DNA of 64,000 nucleotides, from positions 142,485,858 to 142,549,857 of the forward strand of contig CM043949.1 of the NCBI GenBank assembly GCA_014529385.2. The letters are read 5' to 3'. The position numbers and the translations under genes are program-made. A model generated the notes under the pieces. The model made no database searches, was not told where the DNA came from, and saw only the letters and a program-made list of their open reading frames with translations. Origin of the DNA: Adiantum capillus-veneris (Eukaryota; Streptophyta; Polypodiopsida; Polypodiales; Pteridaceae). Shown one piece after another: positions 34,990-47,124 of the stretch; position 1 is the stretch's first letter, and every line of letters starts with the position of its first letter.

Positions 34990-35340
34990 ATGGCAGAAAG
35001 CTAACATAGCCTTTGTGAGAAAAAAGATTGTTTCTCCTCAGCTGGCTAAGCTCTTGGATCTGCCAATAACAAAGTGGGGGCTTAGAGACACAATTGGAAA
35101 GTTGAAGCCTAGTAAGACTTATGGTTTTAATGGTATTGCTAATGAATTTTCATACTATATATCAATATTTTTTGGTCCCATATCTGATGATGGTCTGGCA
35201 CGAAGCCCTGGCTCAATGAGCTTTGTCCCCTTCTATTAATGTTGGAGTTGTTAAACTCATCCATAAGAAGGGCCCAAGGGAGGAGCTCTCTAATTGGAAA
35301 CCTATTACCTATTTGACTTTTGTAAATAAAATTTTTTCCC
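34990..35340 (+). pseudogene. LINE reverse transcriptase, N-terminal part
   Basis: Reads AFVRKKIVSPQLAKLLD, TIGKLKPSKTYGFNGIANEF, then in another frame GVVKLIHKKGPREELSNWKP and ITYLTFVNKIF. These are the first conserved RT blocks of L1-type LINEs (K-x-G-K-S-P-G-x-D-G-I, and V-V-L-I-x-K-G-...-x-N-W-R-P-I-T). Frameshifts and missing blocks; dead. Confidence 0.75.
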
Positions 35341-36222
35341 TCTCTCTAGCTATAGGCATCTCAATATTTTGAACAATTGTACCAAACTTGGGTTATTTGG
35401 GGGATTTGCATGGGCATTTTAGCTACATTTGCAAGCGTATAACTCCAATAGTATGCATGCTTGTCCTAATTTGATGATGGTTGCATGAATGCATGTTGCT
35501 ATGCTTTAAATTTTTGCACTCAATAATTTCATTATGTTGTGGATTAGTAAGTTAGTCTGCAATTATACTTTTCTAGCCTAGGTATGCTCAAGCTCATATA
35601 CTTATAACCATAGACTAGATGGTACTAGACTATAGGCCGAGACTGTCTAAAGTGCTAAGCAGATCAAGAGTGATGGCTTAAGTAATGAGTAAAAAAATAG
35701 CTCTATTTGGTCTTTTGGGATTGTCGTGAACGACATCAAAATGTCTCTTTCATTACCAATTTTGGTAAGATATACCATTAGAAAAAATAGGGATAGAGTG
35801 TATTTTAATAGGTTCAAGCAGTTAGATTTTGAGCTTGCCTTAAGCAAAGAGGAAAATTTACAAAAAATTTAGCCGTAATAAAAAGAAACAGAGTGCAATG
35901 TACTTTAACTGATTGAAACTGGAAAATCCCGGTTAGCTTTGATGAAGCAAGGGAAATTTACACAAGTTTTAGTGTAATTGACGGTAAAAGTTTCCAATTT
36001 TGACTCAAAAACCAAGAGAGGATTGGTGGGATTTCGAGACATAAGAGAAGGTGATAGAGGTCTTGAGTTCAAAACTTCACCGGAACAGATCTTTAAGGTC
36101 CCTTGAGATTACCTTTACCACATTAAAACTTATCCTCTCATAAAAATGAATGAGAAAGAACTGGGAAAAAAGACCATGGCCGAAATGAGGAGTTGTCAGG
36201 AGAGTTAGCGAGGGAGAGAGTT

Positions 36223-36257
<35 letters not shown>

Positions 36258-36397
36258 TTGCAGGTTGAGAAACATAGCAAAGAGGAGGGAGAGAGTGTGT
36301 GTAGGTAGCGCTAAGAAGGGATAGAAACCATGCAAGAACTAGATATATATATTTCAACTGAGTTTAAGTATGTTTGTATGGTCGTGTGTACAAGAAT

Positions 36398-36451
<54 letters not shown>

Positions 36452-36483
36452 GCTGCAGGAATTGTTAAGTAGAGAGAATAAGA

Positions 36484-36555
<72 letters not shown>

Positions 36556-37893
36556 TTGATAAATTTTAGATAATAAGACATAATTGAGCTTTTACATTCA
36601 AAAGACAGCTGGCAATGGAACAAGGAATAGATAAGTACAAAAAAAATTCAATATTAGAATTATTTAAGTACAATGTTTGTAGGAAAGAGGTCCTCTTTCA
36701 ATATTAGAATTATTTAAGTACAATGTTTGTAGGAAAGAGGTCCTCTTTCAGTATGCAGATAGTAAAAGAACTTCCCAAATCATAAGTGAGTGTTCCATCC
36801 AGTGTAGGACGGCTTGCCAAAGTCAAAATAACCTTCCAAGATAAGATAGAGTCCTTACCTGCATCCATCCAAGCAAGACAACAATTCAGCTAGCCTTGGA
36901 TGTGTTTTACAGGTATTGATGGACTATACCAGTTGTTATCCATGTCCATCTTACAAACTTTTTTTAAACCTTCACAAGCTAAGTCCAAGAAATTGTGATT
37001 TCTCTTATTTTAAAGAATCTCAAAGAATTTAGTAAAAGAGTATCATTATGATTAGAGTATCATTTTGATTAGAAGGCCATCACCCCTTCTAATCCAAGTG
37101 TCAGAATCCCCCCTTCCTTTATTTTTAGCAGTTTTTATCAGTTATGAAAGCTCCATCAAATGAAGTTTTTTTAAATGTTTATCCATTTACAGTTTTTTTT
37201 TTTTTAAAGATAAGCATAATAAGGCTTGTTTTTAGGTTAGAAGCCTATCACAGTGAAGTGAATTCCAAACCATACATACATCTCCTTAAGCAGCCCAAGT
37301 AACAAGGAGAGCTGCTAAAAAAACCAAGCCATACTCCATACCTTGAAGTTTTTAAAGAAAAAGGTTTAAACTATGTTTAAAGTGCTAGATCCATAATAAT
37401 ATCCAAGCCTAACATATGAGCAACATCCTCATGAGTATATGCAAAAAAAAACCTGAAATGTGTATCCCATCCTTTCTAAAAAAACCATGAACGACCATAG
37501 TGTGTAGCCTAGAAACCCAAAAGAAGCAAATCCTTCCAATACCCATAGGGTAAATTTCTTATTTTTTGAACAAAATGTAAAAGCAAAAAATCAGTAAATC
37601 AGCCGAAGTTAGGAATCAGACACAAAGAGTAGTAACCCAATGCCTTTTCGGCAGTTTTCCTTACTAAGTTGAAGCCAAAATAATCCTATTTCTGACATTT
37701 TTTACATAAAGAAATCAGCCACCAAATCGCAGATACCAGAACCTCATAGTGTTAAGCCCTCAGCGAGAATGATATGCAACGAGAAATTACCAATGAAAAG
37801 TATGATATGCAACCAAAAATCCTTTCATTCAAACAGTAACCGCCATATTGCCATAGCCACTGAATTATGTTAAGATGCGCCATTTAGTATAAG
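35341..37893. other. Non-coding block with microsatellites
   Basis: AT-rich. (AG)n at about 36401-36447, (GT)n at 36486-36553, and a 50-bp tandem duplication at 36649-36748. No recognisable domain. Confidence 0.55.
36649..36748. repeat. 50-bp tandem duplication
   Basis: CAATATTAGAATTATTTAAG... at 36649-36698 repeats exactly at 36699-36748. Confidence 0.93.
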
Positions 37894-38897
37894 CCAGGTA
37901 CCGACATCGTGACAGTAATCAATTTGGCAGAACCAACAATAAGCTATTGTGCAGAGGGTAGAGCACCACACACCCCCTCTTTTCCTCAATCATCAAAAAT
38001 ATAGACCCGACACAGAGTCATAGTTAATCAATCAGGGCACCAAACCCCGCCATCCTGCAAACAGAGATTAGTAAGCAAGACAAGAAAATAACCGAAATTG
38101 TATTGGTTACCAGAGGAGAAAAAGGCACCCTTAATCATCCATACGCAATGACCACCGGCCATAGGGTGGAAAAAACGATAAGCAGTAATTTTAATGCAAC
38201 ATTTGGTAATCAAACAATGATGAAAAACGCCATGCCTGGTTTATAAAAATTACAGGAGGAGACCATTAATAATATCAACAAAACATCCTCCTTACAGAGT
38301 GTTAACCCATGCAAAGGAGACCTAAGTATGCAATAAGTAAAGCAAGAAATAGCAGTGACCTACCTGAGTAACTTGAGTAGAGAGCTCCATGCTTTGTAAC
38401 AGAAACGCAGTAGCAAGTTTCAAGCAATCAAGCAGAGCACAACCAAAACTAAGTGAGGGGCAGAGATGCGCCCTCACCTTTCCCTCACCTTTAAATAGAG
38501 CAGAGAGGGAGGTTGCCATAACTCCAAATCGCATAGATATCTAGGTGTTTAGGGGATCTCCAGCAGAGCAAATGAAGCCACCTGCACGGTGCCATGAGGA
38601 GGTAGCCAGAGTATTCACGGCAGGATTTCACCCAAGGTAAACAGTACTCAAGTGTTGCGACGGGCTAAACCCGGGAGTATTACCCATAGGAGGTGGTTAA
38701 CAAAACCTAGGAGGTAAGTGAGCTCGGGCACTCTCTCAAGTGAGGTGGAGTGTGTGTAGTCCTTTCTAGCCACTGCCTTATCAGGCTTTTTTAACCAAAG
38801 GGTTTTTTAAAAAAAAAACTTCTCATAGAGGAGACTTAAAAATATTTTGAAGCTCTCTTTTCATAAGAGAAAAAATATCAAGAACTAGTAAAGATGC

Positions 38898-38899
<2 letters not shown>
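37894..38899. repeat. Duplicated module, copy A
   Basis: From CCAGGTACCGACATCGTGAC to the (GT)n at 38900, homologous to 39926-41105. On the minus strand it contains a TATA-like CTATTTAAAG near 38499-38508, a downstream short frame starting MELSTQVTQ whose last codon abuts CAG/GTAGGT (splice-donor-like), and later TTTGCAG/GATGGCGGGG (acceptor-like). This could be the 5' part of a gene or of a retroelement's non-coding end. No domain is visible. Confidence 0.75.
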
Positions 38900-39200
<301 letters not shown>

Positions 39201-39239
39201 CCCTCCCTAACCCAGGCGCCATACATAATGAATTGGTAG

Positions 39240-39925
39240 TAGGCCTATTGTGTATGGGCCTACTACCTAATTAGAGAAATGAGATTCTATTGATTAAAGT
39301 GTAACCCATGCCAACTATGCTGGGTGAGAGCCTGTGTAATAGTGTTACAGATTTGGTTTCTATTAAACCCGTTAAGGCAATACTTATTGATTAGTTGATA
39401 AACCTCCTCCTAGGCAAGAAAAGAGTTAGAGGAAGAATAGCAGATTAAGGGTAGCAGGCTGATGCAAGAGCTAATAGCAGCCTTGTGTGGCCTATTGCTT
39501 TTTTTTTTAATGAATCCTACAAGTGGTAGTTTCAAGAGATCCCTTTTCCAAACAAACCTCAGGTCATACCCACCGACAGATGGGATATGAAGGGAAATAG
39601 AAAGGTTAAGGAATTGGACAGATGTGCAAACAACCCCATTGAGTGTGAATTGATCTCATGGAGAGAAGTGGGTTCAATTTTAAGGCAATGAGGATAAATT
39701 AGATAAATTTCTTTGAGGAAATCTCTATTGTTGACACTAAGTAAGTCATCCATATATCTATAGGTATGTCGGAACTATGAAAGCTTATTTTTGTAAGACT
39801 CCATGGTTTTGAGACACCACTTGTATTCAAAAAAAGCAAGGTAAATATTACACATAAGTGGAGAGCATGAGAATCCCATGGGGATGCTTAGGCATTGGTT
39901 AAAGCAAAGACCGCATGAAACAATC
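39240..39925 (-). pseudogene. Penelope-like element reverse transcriptase fragment
   Basis: Minus strand reads CLSIPMGFSCSPLMCNIYLA then FFEYKW, stop, FRHTYRYMDDLLSVNN, EIYLIYPHCLKIEP. The I-P-M-G-x-x-x-S-P block followed by Y-L-x-x-x-E and R-Y-x-DD-L-L are the RT motifs B and C in the form used by Penelope-like elements, not by LINEs or LTR elements. After a frame change, EEVYQLINKYCLNGF continues towards 39270. It lacks RT motifs before B, and no GIY-YIG domain is adjacent. It lies between the two copies of the duplicated module. Confidence 0.72.
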
Positions 39926-41105
39926 CCAGGTAACGACATCGTGACAGTAATCAATTCGAAAGAACCAACAATAAGCTGTTGTGCGGAGGGTAGAGCACCA
40001 TACACCCCCTCTTTTTCTCAATCATCAAAAATACAAACCCGGCACAGAGTCATAGTTAATCAATCAGGGCACCAAACCCCGCCATCCTGCAAAAGATATT
40101 AGTAAGCAAGACAAGAAAATAACCGAAATTGTATTGCAGAAAAAGGCACCCTTAATCATCCATACGCAATGACCACCGGCCATAGGGTGGAAAAAACGAT
40201 AAGCAGTAATTTTAATGCAACATTTGGTAATCAAACAACGCTAAAAAACGCCATGCCTGGTTTATAAAAATTGCAGGAGGAGACCACTAATAATATCAAC
40301 AAAACATCCTCCTTACAGAGTGTTAACCCATGCGAAAGAGACCTAAGTATGCAATAAGTAAAGCAAGAAATAGAAGTGACCTACCTGAGTAACTTGAGTA
40401 GAGAGCTCCATGCTTTGTAACAGAAACGCAGTAGCAAGTTTCAAGCAATCAAGCAGAGCACAACCAAAACTAAGTGAGGGGCAAAGATGCGCCGTCACCT
40501 TTAAATAGAGCAGGAGTGTTAACCCATGCGAAAGAGACCTAAGTATGCAATAAGTAAAGCAAGAAATAGCAGTGACCTACCTGAGTAACTTGAGTAGAGA
40601 GCTCCATGCTTTGTAACAGAAACGCAGTAGCAAGTTTCAAGCAATCAAGCAGAGCACAACCAAAACTAAGTGAGGGGCAAAGATGCACCCTCACCTTTAA
40701 ATAGAGTAGGGAGGGAAGTTGCCAAAACTCCAAATCGCGCAGATATCCAGGCGTTTAGGGGGATCTCCAAAGCAAATTGAGGTCGCCTGTGTGGTGCCAT
40801 GAGGAGGTTATAACCAGAGTATTCACGGCAGGGTTTTACCCAAGGTAAAAAATACTCAAGTGTTGCGATGGGCTAAACCCGGTAGTATTACCCATAGGAG
40901 GTGGTTAACAAAACCTAGGAGGTAAGTGAGCTCGGGCACTCCCTCAAGTGAGGTGGAGTGTGTGTAGTCCTTTCTAGCCACTGCCGTATCAAGCTTTTTT
41001 AACCAAAGGGTTTTTTTTTTTTTTAAATCTCATAGAGGAGACTTAAATTTATTCTTAAGCTCTCTTTTCATAAGAGAAAAAATATCAAGAACTAGTAAAG
41101 CTGCC
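39926..41105. repeat. Duplicated module, copy B
   Basis: Homologous to 37894-38899, starting CCAGGTAACGACATCGTGAC, with scattered substitutions and small indels. It has an internal 196-bp tandem duplication, so it is longer. It ends at a (GT)n tract like copy A. Confidence 0.9.
40320..40711. repeat. 196-bp tandem duplication inside copy B
   Basis: GTGTTAACCCATGCGAAAGA starts at 40320 and again at 40516. The unit spans the TATA-like box and putative first exon on the minus strand, so this copy has two. Confidence 0.92.
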
Positions 41106-41142
<37 letters not shown>

Positions 41143-41577
41143 AATGGTAGAGAGAGAGAATGAGTTTCCTCATATTCCCTTTGTGTGCTTGCGATTATGT
41201 GTATGAATGCCAGTAAGAAAATTAAATAGAGAGAGAGTATTGTTTTTACTGTAGCGAAGAAGCCAAGTGGAGAGAGAAACAGAGAGAGAGAGAGACCTTT
41301 CATGTATGAGTGTGTATGCTTGTGTTTTTATATGAGATTGCGATTTTCTGAGTGAATGTATACTTGTGTGTATGGGGGTTTCGATAGAGAGAAAGAAGGT
41401 GAGAGAGGCAAGATAGAAAGAGACAAATAAGAGCTCGATTGCCGATTGCCATCAATCTTGGGTGACATATTCTTTGCGTGTATGAGTGTAAGAACCAAAA
41501 GAGAAGTAATTTATTGGTGAAAGTAAGAGAAAGAGAGAGAGACGGAGATTATTTCCTATTGTGCTAGTGTGAGTATT

Positions 41578-41628
<51 letters not shown>

Positions 41629-42235
41629 GTGAGAGTAAGAGAGAGAGAGAGAGGGAAAGAGACTAAAAGATTCAAATCCCGTACACGTGAAGGAGACGAC
41701 GATGACAAACCAAAGCACAACTTAGCAAGCGACGATGGTAGCGGCAATCTGGGTAAAACAAAATTATGGTTACTTAATCTATAAACAGTAAGAAACAAAC
41801 AATAATTGTGAAGTTAAATTTCAATATCAATGAAAATTTTGAAAGCAAATATTTGGAAATTTTTTTAAAGTTTTTAGTTTCAAAGTTTTGCATCATATTC
41901 AATAATATAAAAATCGAAAAAGAATAAAAATGGCATATCATCTTAGTATTAGCATTGGGGTTAAGATTAGAAAATAGATTTCTATCAATAAAAAATTCAT
42001 CTTATTATATCTGTTGTGTCGCAAAAAGACTGATGTGTGTGCGTACATTTGCAAATTAACCAGAATCTATCGTAATCTAAAGATTATAAACATTGTTTAA
42101 ATGCTTAAAAACATTCATTAGCAATGCTAGCACATGGATAATGTGGACTTATATGAAAATCATATTAAAATGTCTTTACAGTAGTGTTAGTGTGTGTTTA
42201 GCAAAAAGTTAGGGTGTTTGGAGGGGGGTCATTTA
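41106..42235. other. GT/AG-rich then AT-rich non-coding
   Basis: (GT)n at 41108-41142, several AG tracts (41230-41295, 41580-41655), then AT-rich sequence. No gene recognised. Confidence 0.6.
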
Positions 42236-42630
42236 GGTTGTTGGACTATGTTAGTAAGACTTGGAAGGCTTAATCACTAGCTAGGAGGCTCAACCCTCTT
42301 ATAAATTAGTTCATTTTGAAAGAGCAAAAAGGTTTCATTAAAGGGAGATATATTCTTAATGCAATCATAGCTATTTGGGATGGTTTGGACTATGCTGAAG
42401 AGACTGATCAGAGTTTCATTTTTTTAAAGATAGACTTTGACAAAGCCTATGACATAATAAAATGGGAATTTATATTGTAGAGTCTCTTTGACATGGGGCT
42501 GGGCAAGAAATTTGGTAATGCTACAACTAAAATTCTAGTTTATGGGTCTTTGACTGATGCTATTCCTCTGCGTAAATGGATTAGACAAGGTTGTCCTTTG
42601 TCACCATTGCTTTATGCCATATCTGCATAG
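42236..42630 (+). pseudogene. LINE reverse transcriptase, central part
   Basis: Reads SLARRLNPLIN, ILKEQKGFIKGRYILNAI, LKIDFDKAYDIIKWEF (first catalytic Asp), stop, SLFDMGLGKKFGN, then IRQGCPLSPLLYAISA. These are RT motifs of an L1-type LINE (F-D-K-A-Y-D-x-x-x-W and R-Q-G-C-P-L-S-P-L-L). It ends at a TAG before the catalytic DD box. It begins roughly where the 35 kb fragment ends. Confidence 0.85.
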
Positions 42631-43209
42631 ACCAGGATTGCTCCTATCCTCCCTCAGGAGTCTTTGTACTTTCTTCCCTTTTTCTTTAATTTAATTCAAC
42701 TCTTACTAAAACCAAAAAAAAAACAAAAAAACAAAAAACAAAAGCTTGAGATGGTCAAGGAACAAGTGCTTCGAATAGATCTCCAAGAGACAAAGGCATA
42801 AAACAACGATCTTTGGTTGGAGAATAGGCGCTCTAATGAAAGGTGGTAACGAGAAGATGTCGCTCATAAGGGGTAAGAGAACACAAAACTCATTAGCCCT
42901 AGTTGAAAAGTCCACACCCCCCCCCCCCCCCCCCCCCCCACCAAAAGAAAAAAAACAGCAATTTCCTAGAGAGATTTGGGGCTACCCAATTGAAAATGGT
43001 TGCATTGTTATGCATCCGGCAATGCCCAAAATGCATGTATTGAGAGGCAAGAGTCTTGCACTCAGCCAACATACACTCCTTTAGGTCTGATAACACCACT
43101 ACATCCAACCCTCCCTTCCATATCTTTTATTGAGGCATGAAGTACGAGAGATGGTATCTAACCAAATGCACCACCAAACAACAAGGATTGCCTTTCACTC
43201 CAATTTTGT

Positions 43210-43244
<35 letters not shown>

Positions 43245-44267
43245 TACTCCAATGTACACGGGTTGAACTCTCCCTCAGCATACACCCTCCCTTTCATTCA
43301 CTAATGGAAGTAAAGCAACATAATGGAGGATCAAGCTCCTCGTGGGAGAGAACTTTCAAAGCCCACCCCAATTTTAAATTCGTATATATATCGTTGGGCA
43401 TCCCATGCTCTCAACAATGATTCATCATTATGAGCAGTACTCAAAGAGGACATAGGACAAACCCAACCAATATATAATCCTCATCACCTTAAATTCTAGT
43501 CACTAGCGTTGTATTTTTTTTGCGATACTCATGGATAGCTAGCCTTTTGATGATGTTAACTAACAAATTGTCCATCATGCGGATATAGAAATCAATTAGC
43601 TTTCCAAAGTATTGATCAATAGCCCATGAGTCTCCTGTCCATGTGGAGTCTGGGTTGTAAACGCATTGATCACAAAAGCCCTAACAGCCAAGTTCACGTA
43701 AAAACTTTATAAGGAGCTCTTTATGCATCCTTGTGCAAGACCTTCATTGCCATTATATGATATCCCAGTACAAGCTTTTGTCAGAGGTTGATTCTATAAT
43801 TGTTCGAAGACCGGCGATGTCGGACATCTTCGGGGAAAAATCTATACGGCAAATGCGTCCCAAGGGGTACTTACAAATCTCCTTTGTACATTGCTATGGT
43901 ACATATAACGCCGAATGTACCACTATTGACCCGTTTGAACAACCCTTGCATATCAAATTTAGAACTAGAAAACCCCTTGTGTAAGTTGATTTTTTGCACT
44001 ACACAAGAGGAACAGATCCCTTTTGTTGAGCTCGTCTGCTTTCTTATATATGTTGAATGGTTGTCATGAAGACACAGGAATGTCAAAGATCTTGTAAGAG
44101 TCCAAAATGGTGCATGCTTCAGGTTCTCGCTATCCATTCTGTAACAGGAATAGGGACCCATACTTCGGTTGGAAGCTCTAAAAAGAGAGGTCCACCTTGT
44201 TGGTTCGCACCATCCATAAAACCACACCTATAGGAACTTTTTGTTTTCTTGCAAAACAAGGTGGACA
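42631..44267. other. Non-coding, no gene recognised
   Basis: An A-rich run near 42713-42742 could be an old LINE or SINE tail. A C run lies at 42916-42939 and a CG/AG tract at 43209-43244. The part 43870-44267 may include the 3' UTR of the PPR gene on the minus strand. Confidence 0.5.
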
Positions 44268-46592
44268 TCAACCTTCATTGCTAGGCGAGTCCCTCCCGAC
44301 CTGTTCGCAGCTCTCAACCGCAGCATGAATAATTGACAACACAAGCAAGGGAGCAACATTGCCAGGGTCTGTGAGACAAGCCTGTGCAGCAATGTGCTCG
44401 CCACGATCTTTGTCACTCTGGAGTCTACAGGCAGCCAGCAAGGTCATCAATGAGACAAAATTGGACTTACAAGTCATCTTTTTCAGTAGAATCTCTGCCT
44501 CGTCTAGCCGACCTGCTCTTGCAAGCAAGTCAATCAAACAATTGTAATGATCCACCTGAGGTTTGATCGCAAACTCATAGATCATAGAGTCAAATATGTG
44601 AAAAGCTTCATCAGCAAGCCCACCATGACTGCAAGCAGATAATACCACAGAAAAAGTGGAATTCTCAGCCGTAAAGCCTTCTGTTTCCATTCGTTTGAAG
44701 TAACCAAGGGATTTGTTTGTGCAACCATTTTGAGCAAATGCAGTAATTACTGCATTCCAGGAAATGGTATTTTGGTTCGGTATGCTTTCAAACACTCTTT
44801 CTGCCTCTCTCAGGTTGCAACATCTCCCATACATGCTAATAAGAGTGTTCCACAGAATTACATTGGATAGGATTGCACTCACCCCGAACAGGGCATGCAT
44901 CCACTTACCTGCTTGTAGTTTCATTCCTGCTCCACAAGCTGAAAAGAAGTTGACAAAAGTCACATCATCTAGCGATATGGCCTCTTCCCGCATACGGTCG
45001 AAACATGAGAATATCAACTCGCTCTCTTCAATCTGTAGATAGCCTGTGGTCAATGCATTCCAAGAAAAAACATCTTTGTCAGTCATACTAGCAAAGACAT
45101 TTTCAGCGTCTCTCAAGCGACTACACTCGCCATACAACCTCACAAGAGCTGTACCAAAAGATCCGTCGAGAGGAATCCTGTTGCTCGACAAACAAGCCTG
45201 GACTTGCTGACCTCCTTTTAGATTTGCCTGGCTGGAAAAAGCATCCAAAATGCTCAGATAGATGACCCTATCTGGTAGCTCTCCTTCCTGTTGCATCTGC
45301 TGCAGAAGTAGAATTGCCTTTTTTGCGAGTTTGCGTTGAGCATTTATCGCAATGATTGTACCCCACGAAACCACATTTCTTTGGGGCATTGCATCAAAAA
45401 CCTCATGGGCCATTTTAACACAGCCACACTTACCATACATGTTGACGAGGGCTGTTTTTACCACAACCTGGCCTTTTCCCTGGCTTACGGAGGCGATGCA
45501 ACCATGTGTCCGCTTTCCAGGAGCCAAAGCTTCCTTCTTAACACATAGATTGAGGTACGTTACAAATGTAACACTATTTGGCAATACACACTCCTGCAGC
45601 ATTTGCTCATATAGTTGAAACCCCTGAGTGTCATCACCGTGTTCAACATATACTGCGAGCATAGTAGTCCAAGAGATGTCATTTCGCTCCTCCATCTCAT
45701 CAAATGTATCCTCTGCCCCCTTTAAACTTGCACATCTTCCGTACATGTTGATAAGGGCATTGTTTACCGATACATCAGACTTGTATTTGCTGGCAAGGAC
45801 AAGGCTGTGTACATACATTCCAAATTCAAGTATGGAAGGATTCGCGGCGGCAGAAAGTACGGCAAGAAAAGTCAAATTATTAGGTTGCAGATCCATCTGC
45901 CTGAACAAGTCAACCGCCTCTTCAAAGTGCGCATTACTGGCATAGGCAGTAATCGTTGCATTCCACGAGACGACATCCCGTGAAGGCATGACGTCAAAAG
46001 TACAACGTGCATCTGCAAGGCTATCATTTCTACCATACATTGTGATCAGAGAATTACCAATGATAGCATCAGCATTGAGGTTAAAGATAATAACTAGATA
46101 ATGGAGGACATTGCCTCTTTCCAAGCACGTGCGGCCCAGGGGGCAGCAACCTGTGATGACTGCGATGAACGTGAGCCTATCTGGAACCGCTCCTTTGAAA
46201 AGCATTTCTTCAAAAATCTGAAGAGCCTGGTTAACATGCCCATATTGAATGAGGGCTACAATGATGATCCTCCATGAGAACTCGTTCCTTTGCTCCATAC
46301 GAGAAAACAATGCAGAGCCCTCATGGAGAGCTCCGCAGCTACAGTACATATGCAGGAGCAGGTTGCCGAGAAATATGTCTTTCTCCAACCCGCTTTTGAG
46401 AAGGCCATGGTGAGCTTGCCTGCCCACTATAAGAGCTTTCTCGCGTGCACACCATCGGAGAAAGGGAGCAAGAGAGGAGCTTACCTCTGCGTGCACACTT
46501 CCATTTGAGCTTAAGGAGCAGAACAGTGCTCGCGCCTTTCTCGCGCAGACGCTCAACAGTAACTTCTTGCGATCATTGATGCAACACAGCAT
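44268..46592 (-). CDS. PLS-class pentatricopeptide repeat protein
   Basis: Intact single-exon frame of 774 residues. The first ~35 residues are Arg/Lys/Ser-rich with no acidic cluster, like an organelle transit peptide. From about residue 60 there are tandem PPR motifs in long P-L-S triplets, recognisable by blocks such as NSLITMYGRNDSLADA, RDVVSWNATITAYASN, NALINMYGRCASLKGA, TALVNMYGKCGCVKMA, RNVVSWGTIIA and NQNTISWNAVITAFAQNG. The last repeats (LSACSHGGLADEAFHIFDSM, VDHYNCLIDLLARAGRLDEA) lead into a short E-like region (GEHIAAQACLTDPGN). It then stops; no DYW deaminase domain follows. PLS proteins bind specific plastid or mitochondrial RNA sites, usually for C-to-U editing; one lacking DYW would need a partner. 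Only apparently functional gene in the window. Confidence 0.92.
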   Translation of the reverse strand: MLCCINDRKKLLLSVCARKARALFCSLSSNGSVHAEVSSSLAPFLRWCAREKALIVGRQAHHGLLKSGLEKDIFLGNLLLHMYCSCGALHEGSALFSRMEQRNEFSWRIIIVALIQYGHVNQALQIFEEMLFKGAVPDRLTFIAVITGCCPLGRTCLERGNVLHYLVIIFNLNADAIIGNSLITMYGRNDSLADARCTFDVMPSRDVVSWNATITAYASNAHFEEAVDLFRQMDLQPNNLTFLAVLSAAANPSILEFGMYVHSLVLASKYKSDVSVNNALINMYGRCASLKGAEDTFDEMEERNDISWTTMLAVYVEHGDDTQGFQLYEQMLQECVLPNSVTFVTYLNLCVKKEALAPGKRTHGCIASVSQGKGQVVVKTALVNMYGKCGCVKMAHEVFDAMPQRNVVSWGTIIAINAQRKLAKKAILLLQQMQQEGELPDRVIYLSILDAFSSQANLKGGQQVQACLSSNRIPLDGSFGTALVRLYGECSRLRDAENVFASMTDKDVFSWNALTTGYLQIEESELIFSCFDRMREEAISLDDVTFVNFFSACGAGMKLQAGKWMHALFGVSAILSNVILWNTLISMYGRCCNLREAERVFESIPNQNTISWNAVITAFAQNGCTNKSLGYFKRMETEGFTAENSTFSVVLSACSHGGLADEAFHIFDSMIYEFAIKPQVDHYNCLIDLLARAGRLDEAEILLKKMTCKSNFVSLMTLLAACRLQSDKDRGEHIAAQACLTDPGNVAPLLVLSIIHAAVESCEQVGRDSPSNEG

Positions 46593-47124
46593 GTAAAAAC
46601 CTCTTGCTGACCGTAGCCTCCAAGGTAACTAGTCTTGCTTGGTGGGCCTCGCTATGTAACATCTATAGAATACAGTAGCACATATGGAAATTGACATTTA
46701 ACAGCTGAAGGAAGAAGCATCACTGTGTGAAAAGCATATAGAAATTTGACAAATGCTACGTGTTTTTTTGTGATGAAAAAACCACTGTATTTGTTGTGAA
46801 TTTTGCGAATGTGTTATGGGAACAATAAATGAGGAAGGAGAGAGAAATCGGTGTTTGGTATTTTTTTCTTGGTTTAAATGAGAGGATCCGAAATTAATTT
46901 AAATGTGAAACAACAGAGATAGACATGAGTTTTTAATAACGAATAAACAAGACGACTTGATAGGAATTTTGCGAATGGTTTGTTTGGGTAATAATTAAAA
47001 AGGATGTTGTGTTAGCAGACAAGAAATCAGATTTCATTGAGACGTGCACGACAGTGACAAATATAATTTAGATCTTTTTGTTTTTTTTCAAGAATATGTA
47101 TTTCTTGCAGTGAGGGGGATGAGC
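46593..47124. other. PPR upstream region, AT-rich
   Basis: No coding content seen. Should hold the PPR promoter and 5' UTR on the minus strand; I cannot point to a specific TATA box. Confidence 0.4.

Noticed and set aside
43640-44267. DYW domain downstream of the PPR stop
   Set aside because: No DYW or extended E+ motifs are readable in any minus-strand frame after 44268.
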